Positions 10,571-23,837 of a stretch of 64,000 bases of DNA are shown one piece after another. The position numbers were made by a program, and so were the translations under genes. The stretch is from Labrus mixtus (lineage: Eukaryota > Chordata > Actinopteri > Labriformes > Labridae). The notes below the pieces were generated by a model. That model was not told the origin of the DNA. It worked only from the letters and a program-made list of their open reading frames with translations, and ran no database searches. The DNA is taken from contig NW_026870261.1 in assembly GCF_963584025.1 (NCBI RefSeq), forward strand, positions 595,501-659,500, in the 5' to 3' direction. The stretch's first letter is position 1. Every line of letters begins with the position of its first letter.

Positions 10571-13110
10571 CGTCTGCAGCAGGTAAACAGACTGTAACGT
10601 CTGCAGCAGGTAAACAGACTGTAACTGTTCAGCAGGTAAACAGATTGTAACGTCTGCAGCGGGTAAACAGACTGTAACGTCTGCAGCGGGTAAACAGACT
10701 GTAACGTCTGCAGGTACACAGACTGTAACGTCTGCAGGTAAACAGACTGTAACGTCTGCAGCAGGTAAACAGACTGTAACGTCTGCAGCAGGTAAACAGA
10801 CTGTAACGTCTGCAGCAGGTAAACAGACTGTAACGTCTGCAGCAGATAAACAGACTGTAACGTCTGCAGTTAAACAGACTGTAATGTCTGCAGGTAAACA
10901 GACTGTAATGTCTGCAACAGGTAAACAGACTGTAACTGTTCAGCAGGTAAACAGATTGTAACGTCTGCAGCGGGTAAACAGGCTGTAACGTCTGCAGCAG
11001 GTAAAAAGACTGTAACGTCTGCAGCAGGTAAACAGACTGTAACGTCTGCAGCAGGTAAACAGACTGTAACGCCTGCAGGTAAACAGACTGTAACGTCTGC
11101 AGTTAAACAGACTGTAACGTCTACAGGTAAACAGACTGTAACATCTGCAGCAGGTAAACAGACTGTAAAGTCTGCAGCGGGTAAACAGACAGTAACGTCT
11201 GCAGCAGGTAAACAGACTGTAACGTCTGCAGGTAAACAGACTGTAACGTCTGCAGCGGTTAAACAGACTGTAACGTCTGCAGCAGGTAAACAGACTGTAA
11301 AGTCTGCAGCGGGTAAACAGACAGTAACGTCTGCAGCAGGTAAACAGACTGTAACGTCTGCAGGTAAACAGACTGTAACTTCTGCAGCGGGTAAACAGAC
11401 TGTAACGTCTGCAGGTAAACAGACTGTAACGTCTGCAGCAGGTAAACACACTGTAACGTCTGCAGCAGGTAAACAGGCTGTAACGTCTGCAGCAGGTAAA
11501 CAGACTGTAAGGTCTGCAGTTAAACAGACTGTAACGTCTGCAGGTAAACAGAATGTAACGTCTGCAGCAGGTAAACAGACTGTAACGTCTGCAGGTAAAA
11601 AGACTGTAACGTCTGCAGCAGATAAACAGACTGTAACGTCTGCAGTTAAACAGACTGTAATGTCTGCAGGTAAACAGACTGTAATGTCTGCAACAGGTAA
11701 ACAGACTGTAATGTCTGCAGCAGGTAAACAGACTGTAACGTCTGCAGCGGTTAAAAAGACTGTAACGTCTGCAGCAGGTAAACAGACTGTAACGTCTGCA
11801 GCAGGTATACAGACTGTAACGTCTGCAGCGGGTAAACAGACAGTAATGTCTGCAGCAGGTAAACAGACTGTAACGTCTGCAGGTTAACAGACTGTAACGT
11901 CTGCAGCAGGTAAACAGACTGTAACGTCTGCAGCAGGTAAACAGACTGTAACTGTTCAGCAGGTAAACAGATTGTAACGTCTGCAGCGGGTAAACAGACT
12001 GTAACGTCTGCAGCGGGTAAACAGACTGTAACGTCTGCAGGTACACAGACTGTAACGTCTGCAGGTAAACAGACTGTAACGTCTGCAGCAGGTAAACAGA
12101 CTGTAACGTCTGCAGCAGGTAAACAGACTGTAACGTCTGCAGCAGGTAAACAGACTGTAACGTCTGCAGCAGATAAACAGACTGTAACGTCTGCAGTTAA
12201 ACAGACTGTAATGTCTGCAGGTAAACAGACTGTAATGTCTGCAACAGGTAAACAGACTGTAACTGTTCAGCAGGTAAACAGATTGTAACGTCTGCAGCGG
12301 GTAAACAGGCTGTAACGTCTGCAGCAGGTAAAAAGACTGTAACGTCTGCAGCAGGTAAACAGACTGTAACGTCTGCAGCAGGTAAACAGACTGTAACGCC
12401 TGCAGGTAAACAGACTGTAACGTCTGCAGTTAAACAGACTGTAACGTCTACAGGTAAACAGACTGTAACATCTGCAGCAGGTAAACAGACTGTAACGTCT
12501 GCAGCAGGTAAACAGACTGTAGCGTCTGCAGCAGGTAAACAGACTGTAACGTCTGCAGCGGGTGAACAGACAGTAACGTCTGCAGCGGGTAAACAGACTG
12601 TAACGTCTGCAGCAGGTAAACAGACTGTAACGTCTGCAGGTAAACAGACTGTAACGTCTGCAGCGGTTAAACAGACTGTAACGTCTGCAGCAGGTAAACA
12701 GACTGTAAAGTCTGCAGCGGGTAAACAGACAGTAACGTCTGCAGCAGGTAAACAGACTGTAACGTCTGCAGGTAAACAGACTGTAACTTCTGCAGCGGGT
12801 AAACAGACTGTAACGTCTGCAGGTAAACAGACTGTAACGTCTGCAGCAGGTAAACACACTGTAACGTCTGCAGCAGGTAAACAGGCTGTAACGTCTGCAG
12901 CAGGTAAACAGACTGTAAGGTCTGCAGTTAAACAGACTGTAACGTCTGCAGGTAAACAGAATGTAACGTCTGCAGCAGGTAAACAGACTGTAACGTCTGC
13001 AGGTAAAAAGACTGTAACGTCTGCAGCAGATAAACAGACTGTAACGTCTGCAGTTAAACAGACTGTAATGTCTGCAGGTAAACAGACTGTAATGTCTGCA
13101 ACAGGTAAAC
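10371..13110 (+). repeat. 1,327-bp tandem pair with an 81-bp length difference
   Basis: From about 10,371 the sequence recurs at +1,327 bp. A shared rare TTAAAAAG monomer (10424 and 11751) and TATACAG monomers mark the pair. After about 11,165 the second copy carries three extra monomers (81 bp), including TAGCGTC and GGGTGAAC, so the offset becomes 1,408. The extra run matches standard modules elsewhere, so it is either retained ancestral sequence or a conversion patch. The rare CAGAATGTAACG variant sits at about 11551 and 12959. Confidence 0.82.
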
Positions 13111-13709
13111 AGACTGTAACTGTTCAGCAGGTAAACAGATTGTAACGTCTGCAGCGGGTAAACAGACTGTAACGTCTGCAGCAGGTAAACAGACTGTAAC
13201 GTCTGCAGGTAAACAGACTGTAACGTCTGCAGCGGTTAAACAGACTGTAACGTCTGCAGCAGGTAAACAGACTGTAAAGTCTGCAGCGGGTAAACAGACA
13301 GTAACGTCTGCAGCAGGTAAACAGACTGTAACGTCTGCAGGTAAACAGACTGTAACTTCTGCAGCGGGTAAACAGACTGTAACGTCTGCAGGTAAACAGA
13401 CTGTAACGTCTGCAGCAGGTAAACACACTGTAACGTCTGCAGCAGGTAAACAGGCTGTAACGTCTGCAGCAGGTAAACAGACTGTAAGGTCTGCAGTTAA
13501 ACAGACTGTAACGTCTGCAGGTAAACAGAATGTAACGTCTGCAGCAGGTAAACAGACTGTAACGTCTGCAGGTAAAAAGACTGTAACGTCTGCAGCAGAT
13601 AAACAGACTGTAACGTCTGCAGTTAAACAGACTGTAATGTCTGCAGGTAAACAGACTGTAATGTCTGCAACAGGTAAACAGACTGTAACTGTTCAGCAGG
13701 TAAACAGAT
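12572..13709 (+). repeat. 569-bp tandem pair
   Basis: Positions 12572-13140 recur at 13141-13709 at an offset of 569 bp. The shared series is CAGCGGTT, AAAGTC, CAGACAG, CTTCTGCAGCGGG, AAACACAC, AAGGTC, CAGAATG (12959 and 13528), GTAAAAAG and the 26-mer. The whole repeated unit is intact in both copies, which makes this one of the cleaner junctions in the transitional region between HOR-I and the A/B/C mosaic. Confidence 0.85.
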
Positions 13710-15502
13710 TGTAACGTCTGCAGCGGGTAAACAGACTGTAACGTCTGCAGCAGGTAAACAGACTGTTACGTCTGCAGCGGGTAAACAGACAGTAACGTGT
13801 GCAGCAGGTAAACAGACTGTAACGTCTGCAGGTAAACAGACTGTAACGTCTGCAGTGGGTAAACAGACTGTAACGTCTGCAGTAGGTAAACAGACTGTAA
13901 CGTCTGCAGCAGGTAAACAGACTGTAATGTCTGGAGGTAAACAGACTGTAACGTCTGCAGCGGTTAAACAGACTGTAACGTCTGCAGCAGGTAAACAGAC
14001 TGTAACGTCTGCAGCGGGTGAACAGACTGTAACGTCTGCAGCGGGTAAACAGACTGTAATGTCTGCAGCAGGTAAACAGACTGTAACGTCTGCAGCGGTT
14101 AAACAGACTGTAACGTCTGCAGCAGGTAAACAGACTGTAACGTCTGCAGCAGGTATACAGACTGTAACGTCTGCAGCGGGTAAACAGACAGTAATGTCTG
14201 CAGCAGGTAAACAGACTGTAACGTCTGCAGGTTAACAGACTGTAACGTCTGCAGCAGGTAAACAGACTGTAACGTCTGCAGCAGGTAAACAGACTGTAAC
14301 TGTTCAGCAGGTAAACAGATTGTAACGTCTGCAGCGGGTAAACAGACTGTAACGTCTGCAGCGGGTAAACAGACTGTAACGTCTGCAGGTACACAGACTG
14401 TAACGTCTGCAGGTAAACAGACTGTAACGTCTGCAGCAGGTAAACAGACTGTAACGTCTGCAGCAGGTAAACAGACTGTAACGTCTGCAGCAGGTAAACA
14501 GACTGTAACGTCTGCAGGTAAACAGACTGTAACGTCTGCAGCAGATAAACAGACTGTAACGTCTGCAGTTAAACAGACTGTAATGTCTGCAGGTAAACAG
14601 ACTGTAATGTCTGCAACAGGTAAACAGACTGTAACTGTTCAGCAGGTAAACAGATTGTAACGTCTGCAGCGGGTAAACAGGCTGTAACGTCTGCAGCAGG
14701 TAAAAAGACTGTAACGTCTGCAGCAGGTAAACAGACTGTAACGTCTGCAGCAGGTAAACAGACTGTAACGCCTGCAGGTAAACAGACTGTAACGTCTGCA
14801 GTTAAACAGACTGTAACGTCTACAGGTAAACAGACTGTAACATCTGCAGCAGGTAAACAGACTGTAACGTCTGCAGCAGGTAAACAGACTGTAGCGTCTG
14901 CAGCAGGTAAACAGACTGTAACGTCTGCAGCGGGTGAACAGACAGTAACGTCTGCAGCGGGTAAACAGACTGTAACGTCTGCAGCAGGTAAACAGACTGT
15001 AACGTCTGCAGGTAAACAGACTGTTACGTCTACAGGTAAACAGACTGTAACGTCTAGAGGTAAACAGACTTTAACGTCTGCAGCAGGTAAACAGACTGTA
15101 AGTGTTCAGCAGGTAAACAGACTGTAACGTCTGCAGGTAAACAGACTGTAACGTCTACAGGTAAACAGACTGTAACGTCTGCAGCAGGTAAATAGACTGC
15201 AACGTCTGCAGGTAAACAGACCGTAACGTCTGCAGCAGGAAAACAGGCTGTAACGTCTGCAGCAGGTAAACAGACTGTAACGTCTGCAGCGGGTGAACAG
15301 ACAGTAACGTCTGCAGCGGGTAAACAGACTGTAACTTCTGCAGCAGGTAAACAGACTGTAACGTCTGCAGGTAAACAGACTGTAACGTCTGCAGCGGTTA
15401 AACAGACTGTAACGTCTGCAGCAGGTAAACAGACTGTAACGTCTGCAGCAGGTAAACAGACTGTAACGTCTGCAGCAGGTAAACAGACTGTAACGTCTGC
15501 AT
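13710..15502 (+). repeat. Lead-in modules before the A/B/C mosaic
   Basis: Positions 13.70-14.49 kb repeat 10.02-10.81 kb at +3,675 bp, and 14.57-14.85 kb continues that match at +3,699. The stretch from about 15.36 kb onward is repeated at +2,619 bp, with TCTAGA at 15053 and 17672 and the 28-mer at 15567 and 18186. The same stretch is repeated far away at 30.29-32.1 kb. It is the shared upstream part of the long-range repeat described below. Confidence 0.82.
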
Positions 15503-17989
15503 CGGGTAAACAGACTGTAACGTCTGCAGTGGGTAAACAGACTGTAACATCTGCAGGTAAACAGACTTAAATCGTCTGTAGCAGGTAAAAAGACTGTAAC
15601 GTCTGCAGGTAAACAGACTGTAACATCTGCAGCAGGTAAACAGACTGTAACGTCTGCAGCAGGTAAACAGACTGTAGCGTCTGCAGCAGGTAAACAGACT
15701 GTAACGTCTGCAGCGGGTGAACAGACAGTAACGTCTGCAGCGGGTAAACAGACTGTAACGTCTGCAGCAGGTAAACAGACTGTAACGTCTGCAGGTAAAC
15801 AGACTGTAACGTCTGCAGCGGTTAAACAGACTGTAACGTCTGCAGCAGGTAAACAGACTGTAATGTCTGCAGCAGGTATACAGACTGTAACGTCTGCAGC
15901 GGGTAAACAGACAGTAATGTCTGCAGCAGATAAACAGACTGTAACGTCTGCAGGTTAACAGACTGTAACGTCTGCAGCAGGTAAACAGACTGTAACGTCT
16001 GCAGCAGGTAAACAGACTGTAACTGTTCAGCAGGTAAACAGATTGTAACGTCTGCAGCGGGTAAACAGACTGTAACGTCTGCAGCGGGTAAACAGACTGT
16101 AACGTCTGCAGGTACACAGACTGTAACGTCTGCAGGTAAACAGACTGTAACGTCTGCAGCAGTTAAACAGACTGTAACGTCTGCAGCAGGTAAACAGGCT
16201 GTAACGTCTGCAGCAGGTAAACTGACTGTAACGTCTGCAGTTAAACAGACTGTAATGTCTTCAGGTAAACAGACTGTAACGTCTGCAGCAGGTAAACAGA
16301 CTGTAACGTCTGCAGCAGGTAAACAGACTGTAACGTCTGCAGGTAAACAGACTGTAACGTCTGCAGCAGGTAAACAGACTGTAACGTCTGCAGCAGGTAA
16401 ACAGGCTGTAACGCCTGCAGCAGGTAAACAGACTGTAACGTCTGCAGTTAAACAGACTGTAACGTCTGCAGCGGGTAAACAGACAGTAACGTGTGCAGCA
16501 GGTAAACAGACTGTAACGTCTGCAGGTAAACAGACTGTAACGTCTGCAGTGGGTAAACAGACTGTAACGTCTGCAGTAGGTAAACAGACTGTAACGTCTG
16601 CAGCAGGTAAACAGACTGTAACGTCTGGAGGTAAACAGACTGTAACGTCTGCAGCGGTTAAACAGACTGTAACGTCTGCAGCAGGTAAACAGACTGTAAC
16701 GTCTGCAGCGGGTGAACAGACTGTAACGTCTGCAGCGGGTAAACAGACTGTAATGTCTGCAGCAGGTAAACAGACTGTAACGTCTGCAGCGGTTAAACAG
16801 ACTGTAACGTCTGCAGCAGGTAAACAGACTGTAACGTCTGCAGCAGGTATACAGACTGTAACGTCTGCAGCGGGTAAACAGACAGTAATGTCTGCAGCAG
16901 GTAAACAGACTGTAACGTCTGCAGGTTAACAGACTGTAACGTCTGCAGCAGGTAAACAGACTGTAACGTCTGCAGCAGGTAAACAGACTGTAACTGTTCA
17001 GCAGGTAAACAGATTGTAACGTCTGCAGCGGGTAAACAGACTGTAACGTCTGCAGCGGGTAAACAGACTGTAACGTCTGCAGCAGGTAAACAGACTGTAA
17101 CGTCTGCAGCAGGTAAACAGACTGTAACGTCTGCAGGTAAACAGACTGTAACGTCTGCAGCAGATAAACAGACTGTAACGTCTGCAGTTAAACAGACTGT
17201 AATGTCTGCAGGTAAACAGACTGTAATGTCTGCAACAGGTAAACAGACTGTAACTGTTCAGCAGGTAAACAGATTGTAACGTCTGCAGCGAGTAAACAGG
17301 CTGTAACGTCTGCAGCAGGTAAACAGACTGTAACGTCTGCAGCAGGTAAACAGACTGTAACGTCTGCAGCAGGTAAACAGACTGTAACGCCTGCAGGTAA
17401 ACAGACTGTAACGTCTGCAGTTAAACAGACTGTAACGTCTACAGGTAAACAGACTGTAACATCTGCAGCAGGTAAACAGACTGTAACGTCTGCAGCAGGT
17501 AAACAGACTGTAGCGTCTGCAGCAGGTAAACAGACTGTAGCGTCTGCAGCGGGTGAACAGACAGTAACGTCTGCAGCGGGTAAACAGACTGTAACGTCTG
17601 CAGCAGGTAAACAGACTGTAACGTCTGCAGGTAAACAGACTGTTACGTCTACAGGTAAACAGACTGTAACGTCTAGAGGTAAACAGACTTTAACGTCTGC
17701 AGCAGGTAAACAGACTGTAAGTGTTCAGCAGGTAAACAGACTGTAACATCTGCAGGTAAACAGACTGTAACGTCTACAGGTAAACAGACTGTAACGTCTG
17801 CAGCAGGTAAATAGACTGCAACGTCTGCAGGTAAACAGACCGTAACGTCTGCAGCAGGAAAACAGGCTGTAACGTCTGCAGCAGGTAAACAGACTGTAAC
17901 GTCTGCAGCGGGTGAACAGACAGTAACGTCTGCAGCGGGTAAACAGACTGTAACTTCTGCAGCAGGTAAACAGACTGTAACGTCTGCAG
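15503..17989 (+). repeat. Block A, copy 1 (2,487 bp)
   Basis: Block A runs from just after an ATCGGG monomer, through the 28-mer (15567), a TATACAG module, GGTTAAC, AACTGACTG, CTTCAGG, the GTGTGCAG/CTGGAGG module, two 26-mers, CAGCGAGT and TCTAGA (17672), to a CTTCTGCAGCAGG monomer. It recurs at 21351 (+5,848) and 24777 (+9,274). Its first part is also related to the start of block B at +2,619 bp, until divergence near 16.46/19.08 kb. Confidence 0.9.
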
Positions 17990-20411
17990 GTAAACAGACT
18001 GTAACGTCTGCAGCGGTTAAACAGACTGTAACGTCTGCAGCAGGTAAACAGACTGTAACGTCTGCAGCAGGTAAACAGACTGTAACGTCTGCAGCAGGTA
18101 AACAGACTGTAACGTCTGCATCGGGTAAACAGACTGTAACGTCTGCAGTGGGTAAACAGACTGTAACATCTGCAGGTAAACAGACTTAAATCGTCTGTAG
18201 CAGGTAAAAAGACTGTAACGTCTGCAGGTAAACAGACTGTAACATCTGCAGCAGGTAAACAGACTGTAACGTCTGCAGCAGGTAAACAGACTGTAGCGTC
18301 TGCAGCAGGTAAACAGACTGTAACGTCTGCAGCGGGTGAACAGACAGTAACGTCTGCAGCGGGTAAACAGACTGTAACGTCTGCAGCAGGTAAACAGACT
18401 GTAACGTCTGCAGGTAAACAGACTGTAACGTCTGCAGCGGTTAAACAGACTGTAACGTCTGCAGCAGGTAAACAGACTGTAATGTCTGCAGCAGGTATAC
18501 AGACTGTAACGTCTGCAGCGGGTAAACAGACAGTAATGTCTGCAGCAGATAAACAGACTGTAACGTCTGCAGGTTAACAGACTGTAACGTCTGCAGCAGG
18601 TAAACAGACTGTAACGTCTGCAGCAGGTAAACAGACTGTAACTGTTCAGCAGGTAAACAGATTGTAACGTCTGCAGCGGGTAAACAGACTGTAACGTCTG
18701 CAGCGGGTAAACAGACTGTAACGTCTGCAGGTACACAGACTGTAACGTCTGCAGGTAAACAGACTGTAACGTCTGCAGCAGTTAAACAGACTGTAACGTC
18801 TGCAGCAGGTAAACAGGCTGTAACGTCTGCAGCAGGTAAACTGACTGTAACGTCTGCAGTTAAACAGACTGTAATGTCTTCAGGTAAACAGACTGTAACG
18901 TCTGCAGCAGGTAAACAGACTGTAACGTCTGCAGCAGGTAAACAGACTGTAACGTCTGCAGGTAAACAGACTGTAACGTCTGCAGCAGGTAAACAGACTG
19001 TAACGTCTGCAGCAGGTAAACAGGCTGTAACGCCTGCAGCAGGTAAACAGACTGTAACGTCTGCAGTTAAACAGACTGTAACGTCTGCAGGTAAACAGAC
19101 TGTAACGTCCGCAGCAGGTAAACAGACTGTAACGTCTGCAGTTAAACAGACTGTAACGTCTGCAGGTAAACAGACTGTAACGTCTGCAGCAGTTAAACAG
19201 ACTGTAACGTCTGCAGGTAAAAAGACTGTAACGTCTGCAGCGCGTAAACAGACTGTAACGTCTGCAGCAGGTAAACAGACTGTAACGTCTGCAGCAGGTA
19301 AACAGACTGTAACGTCTGCAGTTAAACAGAATTTAATGTCTTCAGGTAAACAGACTGTAAAGTCTGCAGGTAAACAGACTGTAACGTCTGCAGCACGTAA
19401 ACAGACTGTAACGTCTGCCGCAGGTAAACAGACTGTAACGTCTGCAGCAGGTAAACAGACTGTAACGTCTGCAGGTAAACAGACTGTAAGGTCTGCAGCA
19501 GGTAAACAGACTGTAACGTCTGCATCGGGTAAACAGACTGTAACGTCTGCAGTGGGTAAACAGACTGTAACATCTGCAGGTAAACAGACTGAATCGTCTG
19601 TAGCAGGTAAACAGACTGGAACGTCTGCAGGTAAACAGACTGTAACATCTGCAGCAGGTAAACAGACTGTAACGTCTGCAGCAGGTAAACAGACTGTAGC
19701 GTCTGCAGCAGGTAAACAGACTGTAACGTCTGCAGCGGGTGAACAGACAGTAACGTCTGCAGCGGGTAAACAGACTGTAACGTCTGCAACAGGTAAACAG
19801 ACTGTAACTGTTCAGCAGGTAAACAGATTGTAACGTCTGCAGGTTAACAGACTGTAACGTCTGCAGCAGGTAAACAGACTGTAACGTCTGCAGCAGGTAA
19901 ACAGACTGTAACTGTTCAGCAGGTAAACAGATTGTAACGTCTGCAGCGGGTAAACAGACTGTAACGTCTGCAGCGGGTAAACAGACTGTAACGTCTGCAG
20001 GTACACAGACTGTAACGTCTGCAGGTAAACAGACTGTAACGTCTGCAGCAGGTAAACAGACTGTAACGTCTGCAGCAGGTAAACAGACTGTAAAGTCTGC
20101 AGCGGGTAAACAGACAGTAACGTCTGCAGCAGGTAAACAGACTGTAACGTCTTCAGGTAAACAGACTGTAACTTCTGAAGCGGATAAACAGACTGTAACG
20201 TCTGCAGCGGGTAAACAGACTGTAACGTCTGCAGGTAAACAGACTGTAACGTCTGCAGCAGGTAAACACACTGTAACGTCTGCAGCAGGTAAACAGGCTG
20301 TAACGTCTGCAGCAGGTAAACAGACTGTAAGGTCTGCAGTTAAACAGACTGTAATGTCTGCAGGTAAACAGACTGTAACATCTGCAGGTAAACAGACTGT
20401 AACGTCTGCAG
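17990..20411 (+). repeat. Block B, copy 1 (2,422 bp)
   Basis: Block B holds the 28-mer (18186), GGTTAAC, CTTCAGG, a CTGCCGCAGG variant (about 19417), CAGAATTTAATG (19328), the GAATCG monomer with CAGACTGGAACG (19592-19620), two closely spaced 26-mers (19805, 19910), and CTTCTGAAGCGGAT. It recurs once in the mosaic, at 27264 (+9,274). Much of it is present again at 35.56-38.0 kb at about +17,570 to +17,597 bp. Confidence 0.88.
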
Positions 20412-21350
20412 CAGGTAAACAGACTGTAACGTCTGCAGTAGGTAAACAGACTGTAACGTCTGCAGAAGGTAAACAGACTGTAACGTCTGCAGGTAAACAG
20501 ACTGTAACGTCTGCAGCGGTTAAACAGACTGTAACGTCTGCAGCAGGTAAACAGACTGTAAAGTCTGCAGCGGGTAAACAGACAGTAACGTCTGCAGCAG
20601 GTAAAAAGACTGTAACGTCTGCAGGTAAACAGACTGTAACTTCTGAAGCGGGTAAACAGACTGTAACGTCTGCAGCGGGTAAACAGACTGTAACGTCTGC
20701 AGGTAAACAGACTGTAACGTCTGCAGCAGGTAAACACACTGTAACGTCTGCAGCAGGTAAACAGGCTGTAACGTCTGCAGCAGGTAAACAGACTGTAAGG
20801 TCTGCAGTTAAACAGACTGTAACGTCTGCAGGTAAACAGACTGTAACGTCTGCAGCAGGTAAACAGACTGTAACGTCTGCAGGTAAAAAGACTGTAACGT
20901 CTGCAGCAGATAAACAGACTAACGTCTGCAGTTAAACAGACTGTAATGTCTGCAGGTAAACAGACTGTAATGTCTGCAACAGGTAAACAGACTGTAACTG
21001 TTCAGCAGGTAAACAGATTGTAACGTCTGCAGCGGGTAAACAGACTGTAACGTCTGCAGCAGGTAAACAGACTGTTACGTCTGCAGCGGGTAAACAGACA
21101 GTAACGTGTGCAGCAGGTAAACAGACTGTAACGTCTGCAGGTAAACAGACTGTAACGTCTGCAGTGGGTAAACAGACTGTAATGTCTGCAGTAGGTAAAC
21201 AGACTGTAACGTCTGCAGCAGGTAAACAGACTGTAACGTCTGGAGGTAAACAGACTGTAACGTCTGCAGCGGTTAAACAGACTGTAACGTCTGCAGCAGG
21301 TAAACAGACTGTAACGTCTGCAGCGGGTGAACAGACTGTAACGTCTGCAG
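20412..21350 (+). repeat. Block C, copy 1 (939 bp)
   Basis: Block C is marked by CAGTAGG and CAGAAGG, AAAGTC, CTTCTGAAGCGGG, AAACACAC, a 22-bp monomer lacking two bases (20910), the 26-mer (20996), TGTTACG, GTGTGCAG, CTGGAGG and GGGTGAAC. It recurs at 23838 (+3,426) and 29686 (+9,274). The 22-bp monomer is confined to the three C copies. At 38.5 and 40.85 kb the corresponding monomer is full length. Confidence 0.9.
20910..20931 (+). repeat. 22-bp monomer with a 2-bp deletion, diagnostic of block C
   Basis: ATAAACAGACT is joined directly to AACGTCTGCAG, missing two bases of the usual ACTGTAACG. It shifts the forward frame. Identical lesions sit at 24336-24357 and 30184-30205, at exactly +3,426 and +9,274 bp. 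All three descend from one mutation, so it dates the C duplications as later than the deletion. Confidence 0.92.
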
Positions 21351-23837
21351 CGGGTAAACAGACTGTAACGTCTGCAGTGGGTAAACAGACTGTAACATCT
21401 GCAGGTAAACAGACTTAAATCGTCTGTAGCAGGTAAAAAGACTGTAACGTCTGCAGGTAAACAGACTGTAACATCTGCAGCAGGTAAACAGAATGTAACG
21501 TCTGCAGCAGGTAAACAGACTGTAGCGTCTGCAGCAGGTAAACAGACTGTAACGTCTGCAGCGGGTGAACAGACAGTAACGTCTGCAGCGGGTAAACAGA
21601 CTGTAACGTCTGCAGCAGGTAAACAGACTGTAACGTCTGCAGGTAAACAGACTGTAACGTCTGCAGCGGTTAAACAGACTGTAACGTCTGCAGCAGGTAA
21701 ACAGACTGTAATGTCTGCAGCAGGTATACAGACTGTAACGTCTGCAGCGGGTAAACAGACAGTAATGTCTGCAGCAGATAAACAGACTGTAACGTCTGCA
21801 GGTTAACAGACTGTAACGTCTGCAGCAGGTAAACAGACTGTAACGTCTGCAGCAGGTAAACAGACTGTAACTGTTCAGCAGGTAAACAGATTGTAACGTC
21901 TGCAGCGGGTAAACAGACTGTAACGTCTGCAGCGGGTAAACAGACTGTAACGTCTGCAGGTACACAGACTGTAACGTCTGCAGGTAAACAGACTGTAACG
22001 TCTGCAGCAGTTAAACAGACTGTAACGTCTGCAGCAGGTAAACAGGCTGTAACGTCTGCAGCAGGTAAACTGACTGTAACGTCTGCAGTTAAACAGACTG
22101 TAATGTCTTCAGGTAAACAGACTGTAACGTCTGCAGCAGGTAAACAGACTGTAACGTCTGCAGCAGGTAAACAGACTGTAACGTCTGCAGGTAAACAGAC
22201 TGTAACGTCTGCAGCAGGTAAACAGACTGTAACGTCTGCAGCAGGTAAACAGGCTGTAACGCCTGCAGCAGGTAAACAGACTGTAACGTCTGCAGTTAAA
22301 CAGACTGTAACGTCTGCAGCGGGTAAACAGACAGTAACGTGTGCAGCAGGTAAACAGACTGTAACGTCTGCAGGTAAACAGACTGTAACGTCTGCAGTGG
22401 GTAAACAGACTGTAACGTCTGCAGTAGGTAAACAGACTGTAACGTCTGCAGCAGGTAAACAGACTGTAACGTCTGGAGGTAAACAGACTGTAACGTCTGC
22501 AGCGGTTAAACAGACTGTAACGTCTGCAGCAGGTAAACAGACTGTAACGTCTGCAGCGGGTGAACAGACTGTAACGTCTGCAGCGGGTAAACAGACTGTA
22601 ATGTCTGCAGCAGGTAAACAGACTGTAACGTCTGCAGCGGTTAAACAGACTGTAAGGTCTGCAGCAGGTAAACAGACTGTAACGTCTGCAGCAGGTATAC
22701 AGACTGTAACGTCTGCAGCGGGTAAACAGACAGTAATGTCTGCAGCAGGTAAACAGACTGTAACGTCTGCAGGTTAACAGACTGTAACGTCTGCAGCAGG
22801 TAAACAGACTGTAACGTCTGCAGCAGGTAAACAGACTGTAACTGTTCAGCAGGTAAACAGATTGTAACGTCTGCAGCGGGTAAACAGACTGTAACGTCTG
22901 CAGCGGGTAAACAGACTGTAACGTCTGCAGCAGGTAAACAGACTGTAACGTCTGCAGCAGGTAAACAGACTGTAACGTCTGCAGGTAAACAGACTGTAAC
23001 GTCTGCAGCAGATAAACAGACTGTAACGTCTGCAGTTAAACAGACTGTAATGTCTGCAGGTAAACAGACTGTAATGTCTGCAACAGGTAAACAGACTGTA
23101 ACTGTTCAGCAGGTAAACAGATTGTAACGTCTGCAACGAGTAAACAGGCTGTAACGTCTGCAGCAGGTAAACAGACTGTAACGTCTGCAGCAGGTAAACA
23201 GACTGTAACGTCTGCAGCAGGTAAACAGACTGTAACGCCTGCAGGTAAACAGACTGTAACGTCTGCAGTTAAACAGACTGTAACGTCTACAGGTAAACAG
23301 ACTGTAACATCTGCAGCAGGTAAACAGACTGTAACGTCTGCAGCAGGTAAACAGACTGTAGCGTCTGCAGCAGGTAAACAGACTGTAGCGTCTGCAGCGG
23401 GTGAACAGACAGTAACGTCTGCAGCGGGTAAACAGACTGTAACGTCTGCAGCAGGTAAACAGACTGTAACGTCTGCAGGTAAACAGACTGTTACGTCTAC
23501 AGGTAAACAGACTGTAACGTCTAGAGGTAAACAGACTTTAACGTCTGCAGCAGGTAAACAGACTGTAAGTGTTCAGCAGGTAAACAGACTGTAACATCTG
23601 CAGGTAAACAGACTGTAACGTCTACAGGTAAACAGACTGTAACGTCTGCAGCAGGTAAATAGACTGCAACGTCTGCAGGTAAACAGACCGTAACGTCTGC
23701 AGCAGGAAAACAGGCTGTAACGTCTGCAGCAGGTAAACAGACTGTAACGTCTGCAGCGGGTGAACAGACAGTAACGTCTGCAGCGGGTAAACAGACTGTA
23801 ACTTCTGCAGCAGGTAAACAGACTGTAACGTCTGCAG
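21351..23837 (+). repeat. Block A, copy 2
   Basis: This repeats 15503-17989 at +5,848 bp, with the 28-mer at 21415 and TCTAGA at 23520. Private changes include CAGAATG at 21491, TATTACAG-like noise near 21.5 kb (a CAGACTGTATA-type change seen as an Ile codon in the reverse frame), and CTGCAACGAG at 23131 where the other copies have CTGCAGCGAG. It is followed directly by block C without an intervening B. Confidence 0.87.

Noticed and set aside
20910..20931. Sequencing error at the 22-bp monomer
   Set aside because: The same 2-bp loss is found at 24336 and 30184 at exactly the block-C spacing, while other modules are full length, so it is a real inherited marker (unless the three copies were assembled from the same reads).
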